This document shows, in pieces, positions 5,323 to 11,888 of a DNA stretch of 12,548 bases. Source of the DNA: Acidimicrobiia bacterium. GTDB taxonomy: Bacteria > Actinomycetota > Acidimicrobiia > Acidimicrobiales > SZUA-35. The stretch is taken from positions 1-12,548 of the forward strand of contig JAOUGG010000022.1 in the NCBI GenBank assembly GCA_029857855.1, in the 5' to 3' direction. A program made the position numbers and the translations under genes. Within the stretch, counting starts at the first letter, position 1; the number at the start of each line of letters is the position of its first letter. The notes beneath the pieces are model-generated. The model searched no databases. It had not been told where the DNA came from and saw only the letters and a program-made list of their open reading frames with translations.

Positions 5323-6587
5323 GCGTTGCTCCCGGTCAGTCGGTCGACATCGGCGTCGGGATCGGCCAGCCAGGCGCGGATCGCCTCGCTGTGCTCGCCG
5401 AGTGCCGGTGGTGGCAGGTCGTAGCGGGCGGCGGCGTCGCTGAACTCGATCGGATTGCGGATCAGGTCGACGGTCGTGCCGGCGGCGTCGCCCCCGGCCT
5501 CGGTCACCGCCGCTCCGACCGCGCCTCGGCCGTCACCACCGACCGACACCCGGGGATGCAGGCCGAGCCGTTCGGCCAGGTCGACGCCCTCGGCGATCGA
5601 GTTGATCGGACCGCAGGGCACGCCGGCGTAGTTGAGTTTGAGGAACAGGTCGTCGGCCGACCACTTGGCCAACTCGGCCTCCAGCAACGGCTGCAGTTCG
5701 GCCCGGTTCTCGGCCCGATCGGTGTTGAGGGCGAAACGGGGATCGTCGGCCAGTTCCGAGAGGCCGAGGATCTCGCACAGCGAGCGGAACTGGCGGTCGT
5801 TGCCGACGGCGATGATCACGTCACGATCCTCGGCCGGCAGTGGCAGGTAGGGGTACACGCTCGGGTGGGCGTTGCCCATCCGGAACGGCACGACCCCGCC
5901 TGCGGTGTAGGCCGCCGTCTGGTTCACCAACCCCGACAGCGCGGAGGACAGCAGGTTGACCTCGACGTGTTGACCCTTCCCGGTGCGGTGACGCTGCTCC
6001 AGCGCGGCCAGCACCCCGATGAGGCCGTGCATCCCCGTCATCACGTCGAAGACCGAGATCCCGGCCCGGTACGCCGGTCCCTCGGGATCACCGGTGAGGC
6101 TCATCAGCCCCGACACGGCCTGGACGACGAGGTCGTAGCCCGGTAGACCGGCGCCCGCCGCTGTGCCGAACCCGCTGATCGACAGGTAGATGAGACGAGG
6201 GTTGATGCGGTGTGCCGCTTCGTAATCGAGGTCGTACTTCTCGAGGCCGCCGGCCATGAAGTTCTCGATCACGATGTCGGAGCGGCGGAACAGCTCGTGA
6301 ATGAGCGCCACGTCGTCGGGGTTGCGATAGTCGGCGATCATCGATCGCTTGTTGCGGTTGATCGACAGATAGTAGGTGGCGACGCCCTCGGCATCGGGCG
6401 GATTCCAGGTTCGGGTGTCGTCGCCGGCGGCACTCTCCACCTTGATCACGGTGGCGCCGAGATCGGCGAGCAGCATCGAGCAGTAGGGACCGGCGAGCAC
6501 CCGGGACAGGTCGGCGACGACGAGGCCGTCCAGCGGGGCGGGGGCGCGCTCGGACTCGGATTCGGAGGCGGTATCGGAGGCAGTCAT
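5319..6587 (-). CDS. Family III (CaiB/BaiF) CoA-transferase
   Basis: A 422-residue protein of normal family III length. It opens with LDGLVVADLSRVLAGPYCSMLLADLGATVIKVE after an 18-residue Ser/Glu-rich extension. It has the catalytic aspartate Asp152 in GLPGYDLVVQA, which forms the acyl-anhydride intermediate in formyl-CoA transferase, and then ISVFDVMTGMHG and KGQHVEVNLLSSA, all typical. The enzyme would move CoA from a donor thioester (for example succinyl-CoA) to an organic acid; the acid is not evident from sequence. It lies 9 bp after the IclR gene and overlaps the citryl-CoA-lyase-like gene by 4 bp, so it probably makes the thioester used by that protein. No Shine-Dalgarno sequence is seen before the ATG, which fits coupling to the preceding gene. 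Confidence 0.92.
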   Translation of the reverse strand: MTASDTASESESERAPAPLDGLVVADLSRVLAGPYCSMLLADLGATVIKVESAAGDDTRTWNPPDAEGVATYYLSINRNKRSMIADYRNPDDVALIHELFRRSDIVIENFMAGGLEKYDLDYEAAHRINPRLIYLSISGFGTAAGAGLPGYDLVVQAVSGLMSLTGDPEGPAYRAGISVFDVMTGMHGLIGVLAALEQRHRTGKGQHVEVNLLSSALSGLVNQTAAYTAGGVVPFRMGNAHPSVYPYLPLPAEDRDVIIAVGNDRQFRSLCEILGLSELADDPRFALNTDRAENRAELQPLLEAELAKWSADDLFLKLNYAGVPCGPINSIAEGVDLAERLGLHPRVSVGGDGRGAVGAAVTEAGGDAAGTTVDLIRNPIEFSDAAARYDLPPPALGEHSEAIRAWLADPDADVDRLTGSNA

Positions 6588-6596
6588 TGGTTGGGC

Positions 6597-7409
6597 TCAG
6601 TTCTTCTCGGGTTCGACTTGGGGGAGGAGGGCGAGGTTCGACCACTCGGCGCTGACCGCCGCAGTCGTCTCCAGCAGGAGCGGCAGGTATTCGCCGGTGA
6701 GGTGTTCGATGGGGGTTTCGGCGGCGTGGACCGTGACGTTCATCGCGGCGACGGTTCGCCCCTGCGCGTCGCGGACCGGGGCGGCGACCGAGCGGATGCC
6801 GAGCGACAGGAGCTCATCGGACAGTGCCCAGCCCCGCTCGCGGATCTCGGCGAGCGATTCGTCGAGCTCGGACCGCGACAGCACGACCCGGGGCACGATG
6901 CCCGAGCGCGACGGAGTGGCCAGGGTCTTGGTCAGCTCGTCGGCTTGGAGATCGGCCAGCAACACACGACCCATCGACGTGGCGGGGGCCGGGAAACGAG
7001 TGCCGATGTTGACCGACAGGGCAATGATCTTCGCCACCGGAACCCGGGCCGTGTAGACGATGTCGCTGCCGTCGAGCTGGGACATCGACGACGACTCCGT
7101 CGTCTGCGCCACCAGCGCCACCATGTGAGGACGGGCGATGTCCCACAGCCCCTGGGCCGCAATACCGGCGGTTCCGATTTCGAGCACCTTCGTGGTCAGC
7201 GAGTAGACGCCATCCGACGACCTCACGTAACCCAGCTCCTCGAGCGTGAGCAGCAGACGCCGGGCGGTCGGACGGGCCAGGTCGGTCCTGGCCGCCACCT
7301 CGCTCACCGTCATCGCCATCGACGTGGGCCCGAACGCGGTCAATACGTCGATCCCTCGGGCCAGCGCGACGACAAAATCACGCCCCGGCGCGGCTGCGGG
7401 AGGTGGCAC
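6597..7409 (-). CDS. IclR-family transcriptional regulator (PcaR/PobR-like)
   Basis: A 270-residue protein. The N-terminal winged helix-turn-helix spans about residues 14-75: DFVVALARGIDVLTAFGP, then MTVSEVAARTDLARPTARRLLLTLEELGYV. That opening is typical of the PcaR/PcaU/PobR branch, which controls aromatic-acid and related catabolic operons. The C-terminal effector domain follows, including an SxxSxLDGSDIVYTARVP-like stretch and RERGWALSDELLSLGIRSVAAPVRD. It is the first gene of the operon and is probably self-regulated, together with the three enzymes downstream, in response to the pathway substrate. The start is a GTG, reading MPPPAAAPGRDF; no clear Shine-Dalgarno sequence was found. A perfect inverted repeat 35-62 bp upstream is the natural operator candidate. 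Confidence 0.92.
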   Translation of the reverse strand: MPPPAAAPGRDFVVALARGIDVLTAFGPTSMAMTVSEVAARTDLARPTARRLLLTLEELGYVRSSDGVYSLTTKVLEIGTAGIAAQGLWDIARPHMVALVAQTTESSSMSQLDGSDIVYTARVPVAKIIALSVNIGTRFPAPATSMGRVLLADLQADELTKTLATPSRSGIVPRVVLSRSELDESLAEIRERGWALSDELLSLGIRSVAAPVRDAQGRTVAAMNVTVHAAETPIEHLTGEYLPLLLETTAAVSAEWSNLALLPQVEPEKN

Positions 7410-7443
7410 CGCCTAGCGGCTTCGGCGCGGAGCGCCTCGCTTC

Positions 7444-7471
7444 GAGTTTCGGCTACCTACGGCCGAAACTC
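7444..7471. promoter_or_regulatory. Perfect 10-bp inverted repeat upstream of the IclR operon
   Basis: GAGTTTCGGC (7444-7453) and its exact complement GCCGAAACTC (7462-7471) are separated by 8 bp, with half-site centres 18 bp apart. The dyad lies in the 105-bp gap between the VOC gene's stop and the IclR gene's GTG. Position and symmetry suggest the IclR operator. It also lies just past the 3' end of the VOC gene, so a transcript from there could form a hairpin, but no T-tract follows. A small GC hairpin, GGCGC (7424-7428) and GCGCC (7432-7436), lies between this dyad and the GTG. Confidence 0.5.
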
Positions 7472-7514
7472 CCGGACCTGGCACAACATTGAGCGGCTGG
7501 ATCACTGCGGAAAC

Positions 7515-8045
7515 CTAGCGGTAGTTGTTGTTGGAGGTGTGGTCGCCCGCCAGCCAGCGCTTCAGCGTTTCGTGGGCGTCCTGGGCTCGGTCGTCGTTGA
7601 TCTTCTCGTAGCCGTCGACGTCGCAGGTGAACTCGAGGACCATGCCGTTCGGATCGTTGGTGTAGAGCGATCGGCAGTAGCCGTGCTCGAGCACGAACGT
7701 GCCCTCGGGCTCCCAGTTGGCCTCCTCCAGACGGCGGTGCAACTCGGCCTGCCCGTCGGCGTCGACCTTGAGGGCGATGTGGCGAAACGGGGACGGGGCG
7801 AGCTCGGGATCGAACAGCTTCTGGTCCTCCTCGTTGGCGAACTGGAAGAAGGCCAGCGCACTGCCGTCGGCAAGCCCGAAGAAGGTATGACAGTAGACCC
7901 GCTCCGCACCGAACAGCTCATCGGTTTCCGACCAGGTCGCCAGGAGCGGGAAGCCGAGGATGTCCTCGTAGAAGTGGCGGGTGGCCTCCTGGTCCTTGGT
8001 GACGTAGGCGGTGTGATGAAGCCGTTGAGCGATGGGCGCGGTCAT
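7515..8045 (-). CDS. VOC-superfamily protein (glyoxalase/extradiol dioxygenase fold)
   Basis: A 176-residue protein with paired beta-alpha-beta-beta-beta modules. The opening LHHTAYVTKDQEATRHFYEDILGF (9-32) and the later FRHIALKV and MVLEFTCD are standard VOC strands. Probable metal ligands are His10 or His11, His89 and Glu138. Members include lyases, isomerases and dioxygenases; the reaction here cannot be assigned. The start is fixed by a strong GGAGGT (plus-strand complement at 8051-8056) 5 nt before the ATG at 8045. The reading frame stays open far upstream, but that part overlaps the YceI gene and is spurious. The gene is read in the same direction as the IclR operon, 105 bp upstream of it, and is divergent from YceI. 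It may be co-regulated with either. Confidence 0.88.
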   Translation of the reverse strand: MTAPIAQRLHHTAYVTKDQEATRHFYEDILGFPLLATWSETDELFGAERVYCHTFFGLADGSALAFFQFANEEDQKLFDPELAPSPFRHIALKVDADGQAELHRRLEEANWEPEGTFVLEHGYCRSLYTNDPNGMVLEFTCDVDGYEKINDDRAQDAHETLKRWLAGDHTSNNNYR

Positions 8046-8085
8046 GGTGAACCTCCGGGTTGTTGGTGAGCGATGAGACGCTTTC

Positions 8086-8123
8086 GTCCGCTTGTCGGAC
8101 ATGTTACCATCTAGCGGACACGT
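8086..8123. promoter_or_regulatory. Cluster of CGGAC half-sites in the VOC/YceI divergent promoter
   Basis: GTCCGCT (8086-8092) is inverted relative to AGCGGAC (8113-8119), and a nearer inverted copy CGGAC lies at 8096-8100. CGGACATGT (8096-8104) and CGGACACGT (8115-8123) are 8-of-9 direct repeats with a 19-bp step, about two helical turns. Such an array of inverted and direct half-sites is typical of a TetR- or MarR-type operator controlling both divergent genes. No gene for the regulator is adjacent, and I do not see clear -35 and -10 hexamers. Confidence 0.4.
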
Positions 8124-8195
8124 GCCGGAAGTCTCCGGTATGCGGAAATCTCGTGTCGTTCGCCGTCCGGCGAACCATCCCGAAAGGACCAGCTC

Positions 8196-8747
8196 ATGTC
8201 GTTGCCACTCGCTGCCGGGGAATGGACCATGGATCCTGTGCATTCCAATGTCGCCTTCGCCGCCCGCCATCTCGGCATCTCGACCCTTCGAGGTCGTTTC
8301 GGTGCGGCCTCGGCGACGTTGACGGTCGGCGACTCCATCGACGACTCCTCGCTGACGGCCGAGATCGACCTGTCCTCGGTCGACACCGGCAACGCCGACC
8401 GTGACGGCCATCTCCAGTCGACCGACTTCTTCTCGGTCGAGACCCAGCCGAAGATGCGCTTCGCGTCCACCTCCATCGAGGAACTCGGCGACAACCGCTA
8501 CAGGGTGAACGGCACGCTCACCCTCAACGGTCAGAGCAACAAAGAGTCGCTCGAGACGACCTTCTTCGGCACCGAGAGGAATCCGCTCGACGGCTCCACC
8601 CGGGCCGGATTCGAGGCGGTCGGCCGCATCGACCGCACGGCCTACGGCATAACCTGGAACGTGCCGCTGGAAGCAGGCGGCGTGATGCTGTCGAACGAGA
8701 TCGACATCACGCTCAACACCCAGCTCGTCGGCCCCGTCGAGGCGTAG
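8196..8747 (+). CDS. YceI-family lipid-binding-like protein
   Basis: A 183-residue protein with the YceI beta-barrel signature. It has GEWTMDPVHSNVAFAARHLGISTLRGRFG near the N-terminus, then alternating strands including STDFFSVETQPKMRFAST and the closing GVMLSNEIDITLNTQL. Structurally known members bind a polyisoprenoid or fatty-acid-like molecule in an elongated barrel. There is no signal peptide, so this one is cytoplasmic, as is common in actinobacteria. AAAGGA at 8183-8188 stands 7 nt before the ATG and fixes the start. It is divergent from the VOC gene, and a PlsC-like acyltransferase follows 55 bp downstream, separated by a hairpin. Confidence 0.93.
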   Translation: MSLPLAAGEWTMDPVHSNVAFAARHLGISTLRGRFGAASATLTVGDSIDDSSLTAEIDLSSVDTGNADRDGHLQSTDFFSVETQPKMRFASTSIEELGDNRYRVNGTLTLNGQSNKESLETTFFGTERNPLDGSTRAGFEAVGRIDRTAYGITWNVPLEAGGVMLSNEIDITLNTQLVGPVEA

Positions 8748-8759
8748 CCCGACCTTCGA

Positions 8760-8782
8760 GGTCACGGGAACATCTCGTGACC
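8760..8782 (+). terminator. Hairpin between the YceI and acyltransferase genes
   Basis: GGTCACG (8760-8766) and its exact complement CGTGACC (8776-8782) form a 7-bp stem with a 9-nt loop, starting 12 nt after the YceI stop codon. There is no T-tract, so intrinsic termination would be weak. It could be a factor-dependent stop, an attenuator or an mRNA-stabilising structure, or a protein site as a dyad. Confidence 0.4.
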
Positions 8783-8802
8783 GCCGCCGGTTCACCACGG
8801 CG

Positions 8803-9813
8803 ATGATCGAACCACGAAGTGTTCGCCGGCGTCGCCGCGCTCAAACCATTCCTTCGATGCTGGCGGCAACAATGCTGGCGTTGGCCGCGCTGCCGCTGGC
8901 GCTTCCGACGCTGGCGATCGGCGATCTCCTACGGGCCCGGACGAGGGTGCCGTCTGTCCGGCTCTACCTGTTCGCGCTCCAGTATCTGGTCAACGACTCG
9001 GTCGAGATCCTTGCCGCCGGTCCCTACTGGGTGCTGGCCGGGTTCGGAACACGCCTGCGGTCACCGTCCTCGATCGAACGCCATCGGCGGCTGCAACAGT
9101 GGTCACTCGATCTCCTGGAGCGGCGAGCCGAGCAACTGCTCGGACTCCGGATCGAGATGTCGTCGGAGGATCACGCGGCGTTGGAGGGGCCTGACGGACG
9201 GCAACCCATGATCGTCGTCAGCCGCCACGTCTCACTCTTCGACGCCTCCCTTCCCGGCATCATCACCCATCGGGCCGGCTACGCGTCCCGCGGCATCATC
9301 ATGGCCGAGCTGCTGGCCGACCCCGGGTTCGATCTGCTCTACGGCCGCCTCGGTTCGGTGTTCATCCCCCGCGACGGTGGACCTTCCGTCACCACGGCAA
9401 TCACCGACATGGTTCGCGGCGCCGACCCGGCGACCGCCTACGTACTGTTCCCCGAGGGCCGGCTGTTCCGACCCGACGTGCTGGATCGTTCGATCGGGCG
9501 GCTGGCCACCACCGACCCCGAGCGGGCGGGCAGGCTCGGCGGGCTGACCCATCTGCTCCCGCCGAGACCCGGCGGGATGCTGACTCTGCTCGACGCCCTG
9601 CCCGACGCCGACGTGGTCGTCCTCGATCATCGGGGCCTCGACCGGTACCGGCGGCTCGCCGACATCGCCCGCTCCGCCCCCGCCACCGATCCGATCACGG
9701 TCACGGCCCGCCGCATCCCGCGGTCACAAATCCCGTCGGACGACGCCGCCCGGATCCGCTGGCTCGACGACATCTGGCTCGCCCTCGACCGGGACGTGAA
9801 GCGTTCAATCTGA
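8803..9813 (+). CDS. PlsC-like lysophospholipid/acyl acyltransferase
   Basis: A 336-residue protein with the acyltransferase signature. The HX4D motif is at His142 to Asp147 (SRHVSLFDAS), there is a block-II-like GSVFIPRDGG around 184-193, and FPEG is at 216-219 in VLFPEGRLF. The family transfers an acyl group from acyl-CoA or acyl-ACP to a glycerophosphate or another hydroxyl; the acceptor here is unknown. The basic N-terminus (five consecutive arginines near residues 8-12) precedes a hydrophobic segment at about 18-40, suggesting a membrane anchor. The ATG at 8803 has no Shine-Dalgarno sequence; another ATG (Met19, near 8857) would give a product lacking the arginine cluster. The gene converges on the response-regulator gene, with 14 nt between stops. 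Confidence 0.85.
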   Translation: MIEPRSVRRRRRAQTIPSMLAATMLALAALPLALPTLAIGDLLRARTRVPSVRLYLFALQYLVNDSVEILAAGPYWVLAGFGTRLRSPSSIERHRRLQQWSLDLLERRAEQLLGLRIEMSSEDHAALEGPDGRQPMIVVSRHVSLFDASLPGIITHRAGYASRGIIMAELLADPGFDLLYGRLGSVFIPRDGGPSVTTAITDMVRGADPATAYVLFPEGRLFRPDVLDRSIGRLATTDPERAGRLGGLTHLLPPRPGGMLTLLDALPDADVVVLDHRGLDRYRRLADIARSAPATDPITVTARRIPRSQIPSDDAARIRWLDDIWLALDRDVKRSI

Positions 9814-9827
9814 GGGACCCGGTCCAG

Positions 9828-10502
9828 TCAGCCCAACCGACCCGTTTCGTAGGCCCACATGGCGATCTCGACCCGGTTGCGGGCGCCGAGCTTGGACATG
9901 AGGCTGGCCAGGTGCGACTTCACGGTGCTCAGGCTGATGTGAAGGTCGGTGGCGATCTCGGCGTTGGTCCGCCCCCGGGCCACCGTGATCAACACCTCCT
10001 CCTCCCGCTCGGTCAGCGCCTCGACCGGTTGGGCGGGCAGCGTCGACGACGAACCGTTGCCACCGGCGCCGGCCGGGCGGGCGAACTCGGCCAGCAGGCG
10101 GGCGGTGATCGACGGCGCGATCAGCGCCTCACCGTTGGCCGCGGCGCCGATGGCCTGCACGAGAAGCTCCGGGCCTGCGTCCTTCAGCAGGAACCCCCGG
10201 GCCCCGGCCTTGAGTGCCCGGTGGACGTACTCGTCGAGATCGAACGTGGTGATGACCACCACCGCCAGCGGATCGTCGACGTCGGCGCCGGCCAGTTGCC
10301 GGGTGGCCTCGATGCCGTCGAGTTCCGGCATACGGATGTCGAACAGGCAGACGTCGGGGCGGAGCCGCTGTGCGAGTTCCACCGCCTCCCGTCCGTTGGC
10401 CGCCTCACCGACGACCTCGATGCCGTCCTGGGCGTCGAGGATCATGCGGAGACCGGTGCGGACGAGATCCTGATCGTCGGCGACCAGCACGCTGATCGTC
10501 AT
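9828..10502 (-). CDS. NarL/FixJ-family response regulator
   Basis: A 224-residue two-domain regulator. The receiver domain (1-120) has the acidic pair Asp9 and Asp10, the phospho-acceptor Asp55 in CLFDIRMPELDG, Thr85/Thr86 in VVITTFDLDEYV, and Lys107 in FLLKDAG. After a Gly/Ser-rich linker (about 143-160), the LuxR-type helix-turn-helix runs from about 163 to 218, with LTEREEEVLITVARGRTNAEIA and ISLSTVKSHLASLMSKLG. The start is the ATG at 10502, which overlaps the kinase stop codon by 4 bp (ATGA); the frame extends further upstream, but MTISVLVADDQ is the standard beginning. It is co-transcribed with the sensor kinase. The divergent MMPL transporter is the obvious target. Confidence 0.95.
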   Translation of the reverse strand: MTISVLVADDQDLVRTGLRMILDAQDGIEVVGEAANGREAVELAQRLRPDVCLFDIRMPELDGIEATRQLAGADVDDPLAVVVITTFDLDEYVHRALKAGARGFLLKDAGPELLVQAIGAAANGEALIAPSITARLLAEFARPAGAGGNGSSSTLPAQPVEALTEREEEVLITVARGRTNAEIATDLHISLSTVKSHLASLMSKLGARNRVEIAMWAYETGRLG

Positions 10503-11707
10503 GGAAACGCCCCGTCGAGGGTCGACCGGCCGGCATCGCCGTTGCGGGGCAGGACCGCCCGGACCTTCCAACCTCGCCCGTTGTCGGGGCCGGCGCTCAG
10601 CGTGCCCCCCAGCAGCTTCGCCCGCTCGGCCATCCCGACCAGCCCGTAGCCGGTCGTGGCCGACGGAGGCGGGTTGTGGATGCCGTCGTCGGTCACGGTC
10701 AACTCGACCCGCTCGCCATCACCGACAACCCGCACCACCACCCGTGACGCGTTGCGAGCGTGGCGCACCGCGTTGGTGATCGACTCCTGCGCCAACCGGT
10801 AGAGCGCCGTGTCGACCGCCGGTTGCAGCCCGTCGAGATGGCCGGTCAGCTCGACATCGATTCGGGGACCCGGAACACCGGCACCGGCCCCGGCACCGTT
10901 CCCACCGAGCTCGGTCAGCCGCTCGATGTCGGCAAGGCCGGGTTGTGGTGCGAGCTCGACGTCGGCCGACGGATCACCGTCGCGCAGGGCACCCACCATG
11001 TTTCGCATCTCGGCCAGGGCCCGGGCCGCCTCCTCCTCGATCACGGCCAGGACCTCGAGCGCCCGGTCCGGGGCCTTGGCCGCCATCGCCCGCCCACCCT
11101 GGGCCTGGATGGCGATGGCCGACACGTGATGAGCCACGGAATCGTGCAGCTCCCGGGCGAGCTGTTCCCTGGTCAGCGACTTGGCCTGCTCGATGGCCTG
11201 ACGGCGGTTGTTGGCCTGATAGCGGATCGCCGCGCCCAACTCGACGGGGAAGAGAATCACGAGCAGCCCACCGATCGCATCACCGAAGCCCGTCCATTCG
11301 GCCACCATGCTGGTGAACCAAGTGGCGAGAATCAGGACCAGGCCGATCATGGCCTCGCGTCCCGATCCCCACCGGAACAGCGAGTAGGGCAGGATCATGA
11401 GGACGGCCAGCGTGTAGCCGCCGATCATGCCGGGCAACATGATGGCGACCAGGTTCGACAGCACCATTGCACCGAACGCGATCACCACGACCGTGAACGG
11501 GTGCGCGCGGCGCCACATGATCAGCGGCAGCAGCAACAGTGTGACGATCAGCGACGCCACCGGATACCTGATCTCCGGATTGACGAAGGTCTCGACGACG
11601 GCTGTGGGAACGGCCAGGCCGAGCAGGACCCAATCACGCCACACCCGTTCAGGTGGATCGGGGACCCGTGGTTCTCTCACCATCAGGCGGAAGTCGCTCA
11701 AGGACAC
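10499..11707 (-). CDS. DesK-type (HisKA_3) sensor histidine kinase
   Basis: A 402-residue membrane kinase. About five hydrophobic segments lie between residues 26 and 160, with no large extracellular domain, so it probably senses a signal at or in the membrane. The HisKA_3 box is LARELHDSVAHHVS with phospho-acceptor His188. The ATPase domain shows ESITNAVRHARNA (N box), VTDDG and GYGLVGMAERAKLLGG (G box). It phosphorylates the response regulator encoded immediately downstream. The start is a GTG, preceded by TACAAT and 6 nt, so the mRNA is probably leaderless; there is no Shine-Dalgarno sequence. An out-of-frame ATG lies within the same upstream stretch and was not used. Confidence 0.94.
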   Translation of the reverse strand: MSLSDFRLMVREPRVPDPPERVWRDWVLLGLAVPTAVVETFVNPEIRYPVASLIVTLLLLPLIMWRRAHPFTVVVIAFGAMVLSNLVAIMLPGMIGGYTLAVLMILPYSLFRWGSGREAMIGLVLILATWFTSMVAEWTGFGDAIGGLLVILFPVELGAAIRYQANNRRQAIEQAKSLTREQLARELHDSVAHHVSAIAIQAQGGRAMAAKAPDRALEVLAVIEEEAARALAEMRNMVGALRDGDPSADVELAPQPGLADIERLTELGGNGAGAGAGVPGPRIDVELTGHLDGLQPAVDTALYRLAQESITNAVRHARNASRVVVRVVGDGERVELTVTDDGIHNPPPSATTGYGLVGMAERAKLLGGTLSAGPDNGRGWKVRAVLPRNGDAGRSTLDGAFP

Positions 11708-11713
11708 ACCCTC

Positions 11714-11719
11714 ATTGTA
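11714..11719 (-). promoter_or_regulatory. -10 box (TACAAT) for a leaderless sensor-kinase mRNA
   Basis: Read on the minus strand, TACAAT ends 6 nt before the GTG start, placing the transcription start at the G of the start codon. The same hexamer stands 8 nt before the ATG of the Lrp/AsnC gene. No good -35 hexamer is present at 17 bp, which is common for actinobacterial promoters. Confidence 0.45.
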
Positions 11720-11726
11720 AAGAAGG

Positions 11727-11740
11727 CCCCGAGATCGGGG
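11727..11740. promoter_or_regulatory. 14-bp palindrome in the kinase/MMPL divergent promoter
   Basis: CCCCGAGATCGGGG is symmetrical in 6 of 7 pairs around a central GA. It lies 7 bp upstream of the kinase -10 box, over the spacer and -35 region, where a bound protein would block kinase transcription. It could be an autoregulatory site; the protein that binds is unknown. Confidence 0.35.
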
Positions 11741-11746
11741 AATCGG

Positions 11747-11780
11747 CCGAAAGTACGAACCGTGACCACCCGAAAGGACG
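11747..11780. promoter_or_regulatory. Direct repeats upstream of the MMPL gene
   Basis: CCGAAAGTACG (11747-11757) and CCGAAAGGACG (11770-11780) match at 10 of 11 bases with a 23-bp step, about two helical turns. They lie in the 181-bp gap between the divergent kinase and transporter genes, 109 bp or more upstream of the transporter's ATG. Tandem sites on one helix face are what a dimeric response regulator would use to activate the transporter. The rest of the gap holds only a weak 5-bp stem, CGGGC (11858-11862) and GCCCG (11869-11873), and no recognisable promoter hexamers for the plus strand. Confidence 0.3.
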
Positions 11781-11877
11781 GCGGCGAAATGGCCGGACTC
11801 CCGATGTGGCGGCCTCCCCTCCCGACGGATGATGAGCCTCGAAGAGAGAACAGATGCCGGGCACTCCGGCCCGTTTC

Positions 11878-11884
11878 GAGGAGG
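11878..11884 (+). promoter_or_regulatory. Strong Shine-Dalgarno sequence of the MMPL gene
   Basis: GAGGAGG lies 4 nt before the ATG at 11889 and fixes that start. It contrasts with the absence of such a site before the divergent kinase gene. Confidence 0.7.
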
Positions 11885-11888
11885 AACA

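Noticed and set aside
6210..8069. Plus-strand frame of 619 codons
   Set aside because: It is antisense to the CoA-transferase, IclR and VOC genes, all with recognisable motifs. Its composition (GV- and R-rich, no domain) is that of a GC-rich shadow frame.
8046..8798. Upstream extension of the VOC reading frame to 427 residues on the minus strand
   Set aside because: The added part is antisense to the clear YceI gene. A strong Shine-Dalgarno sequence and an ATG at 8045 mark the true start.
9814..9827. GGACC-C-GGTCC palindrome between the acyltransferase and response-regulator stop codons
   Set aside because: It is only 5 bp per arm with a one-base centre. It is too short to call a terminator or an operator.
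10503..10571. N-terminal extension of the response regulator
   Set aside because: It lies within the kinase coding sequence. The standard receiver start and the ATGA overlap place the start at 10502.
11761..11888. Possible small ORF starting with the GTG at 11762 upstream of the MMPL gene
   Set aside because: It reads as low-complexity, Arg/Pro-rich sequence with no Shine-Dalgarno sequence and runs into the MMPL gene out of frame, so it is best treated as non-coding.
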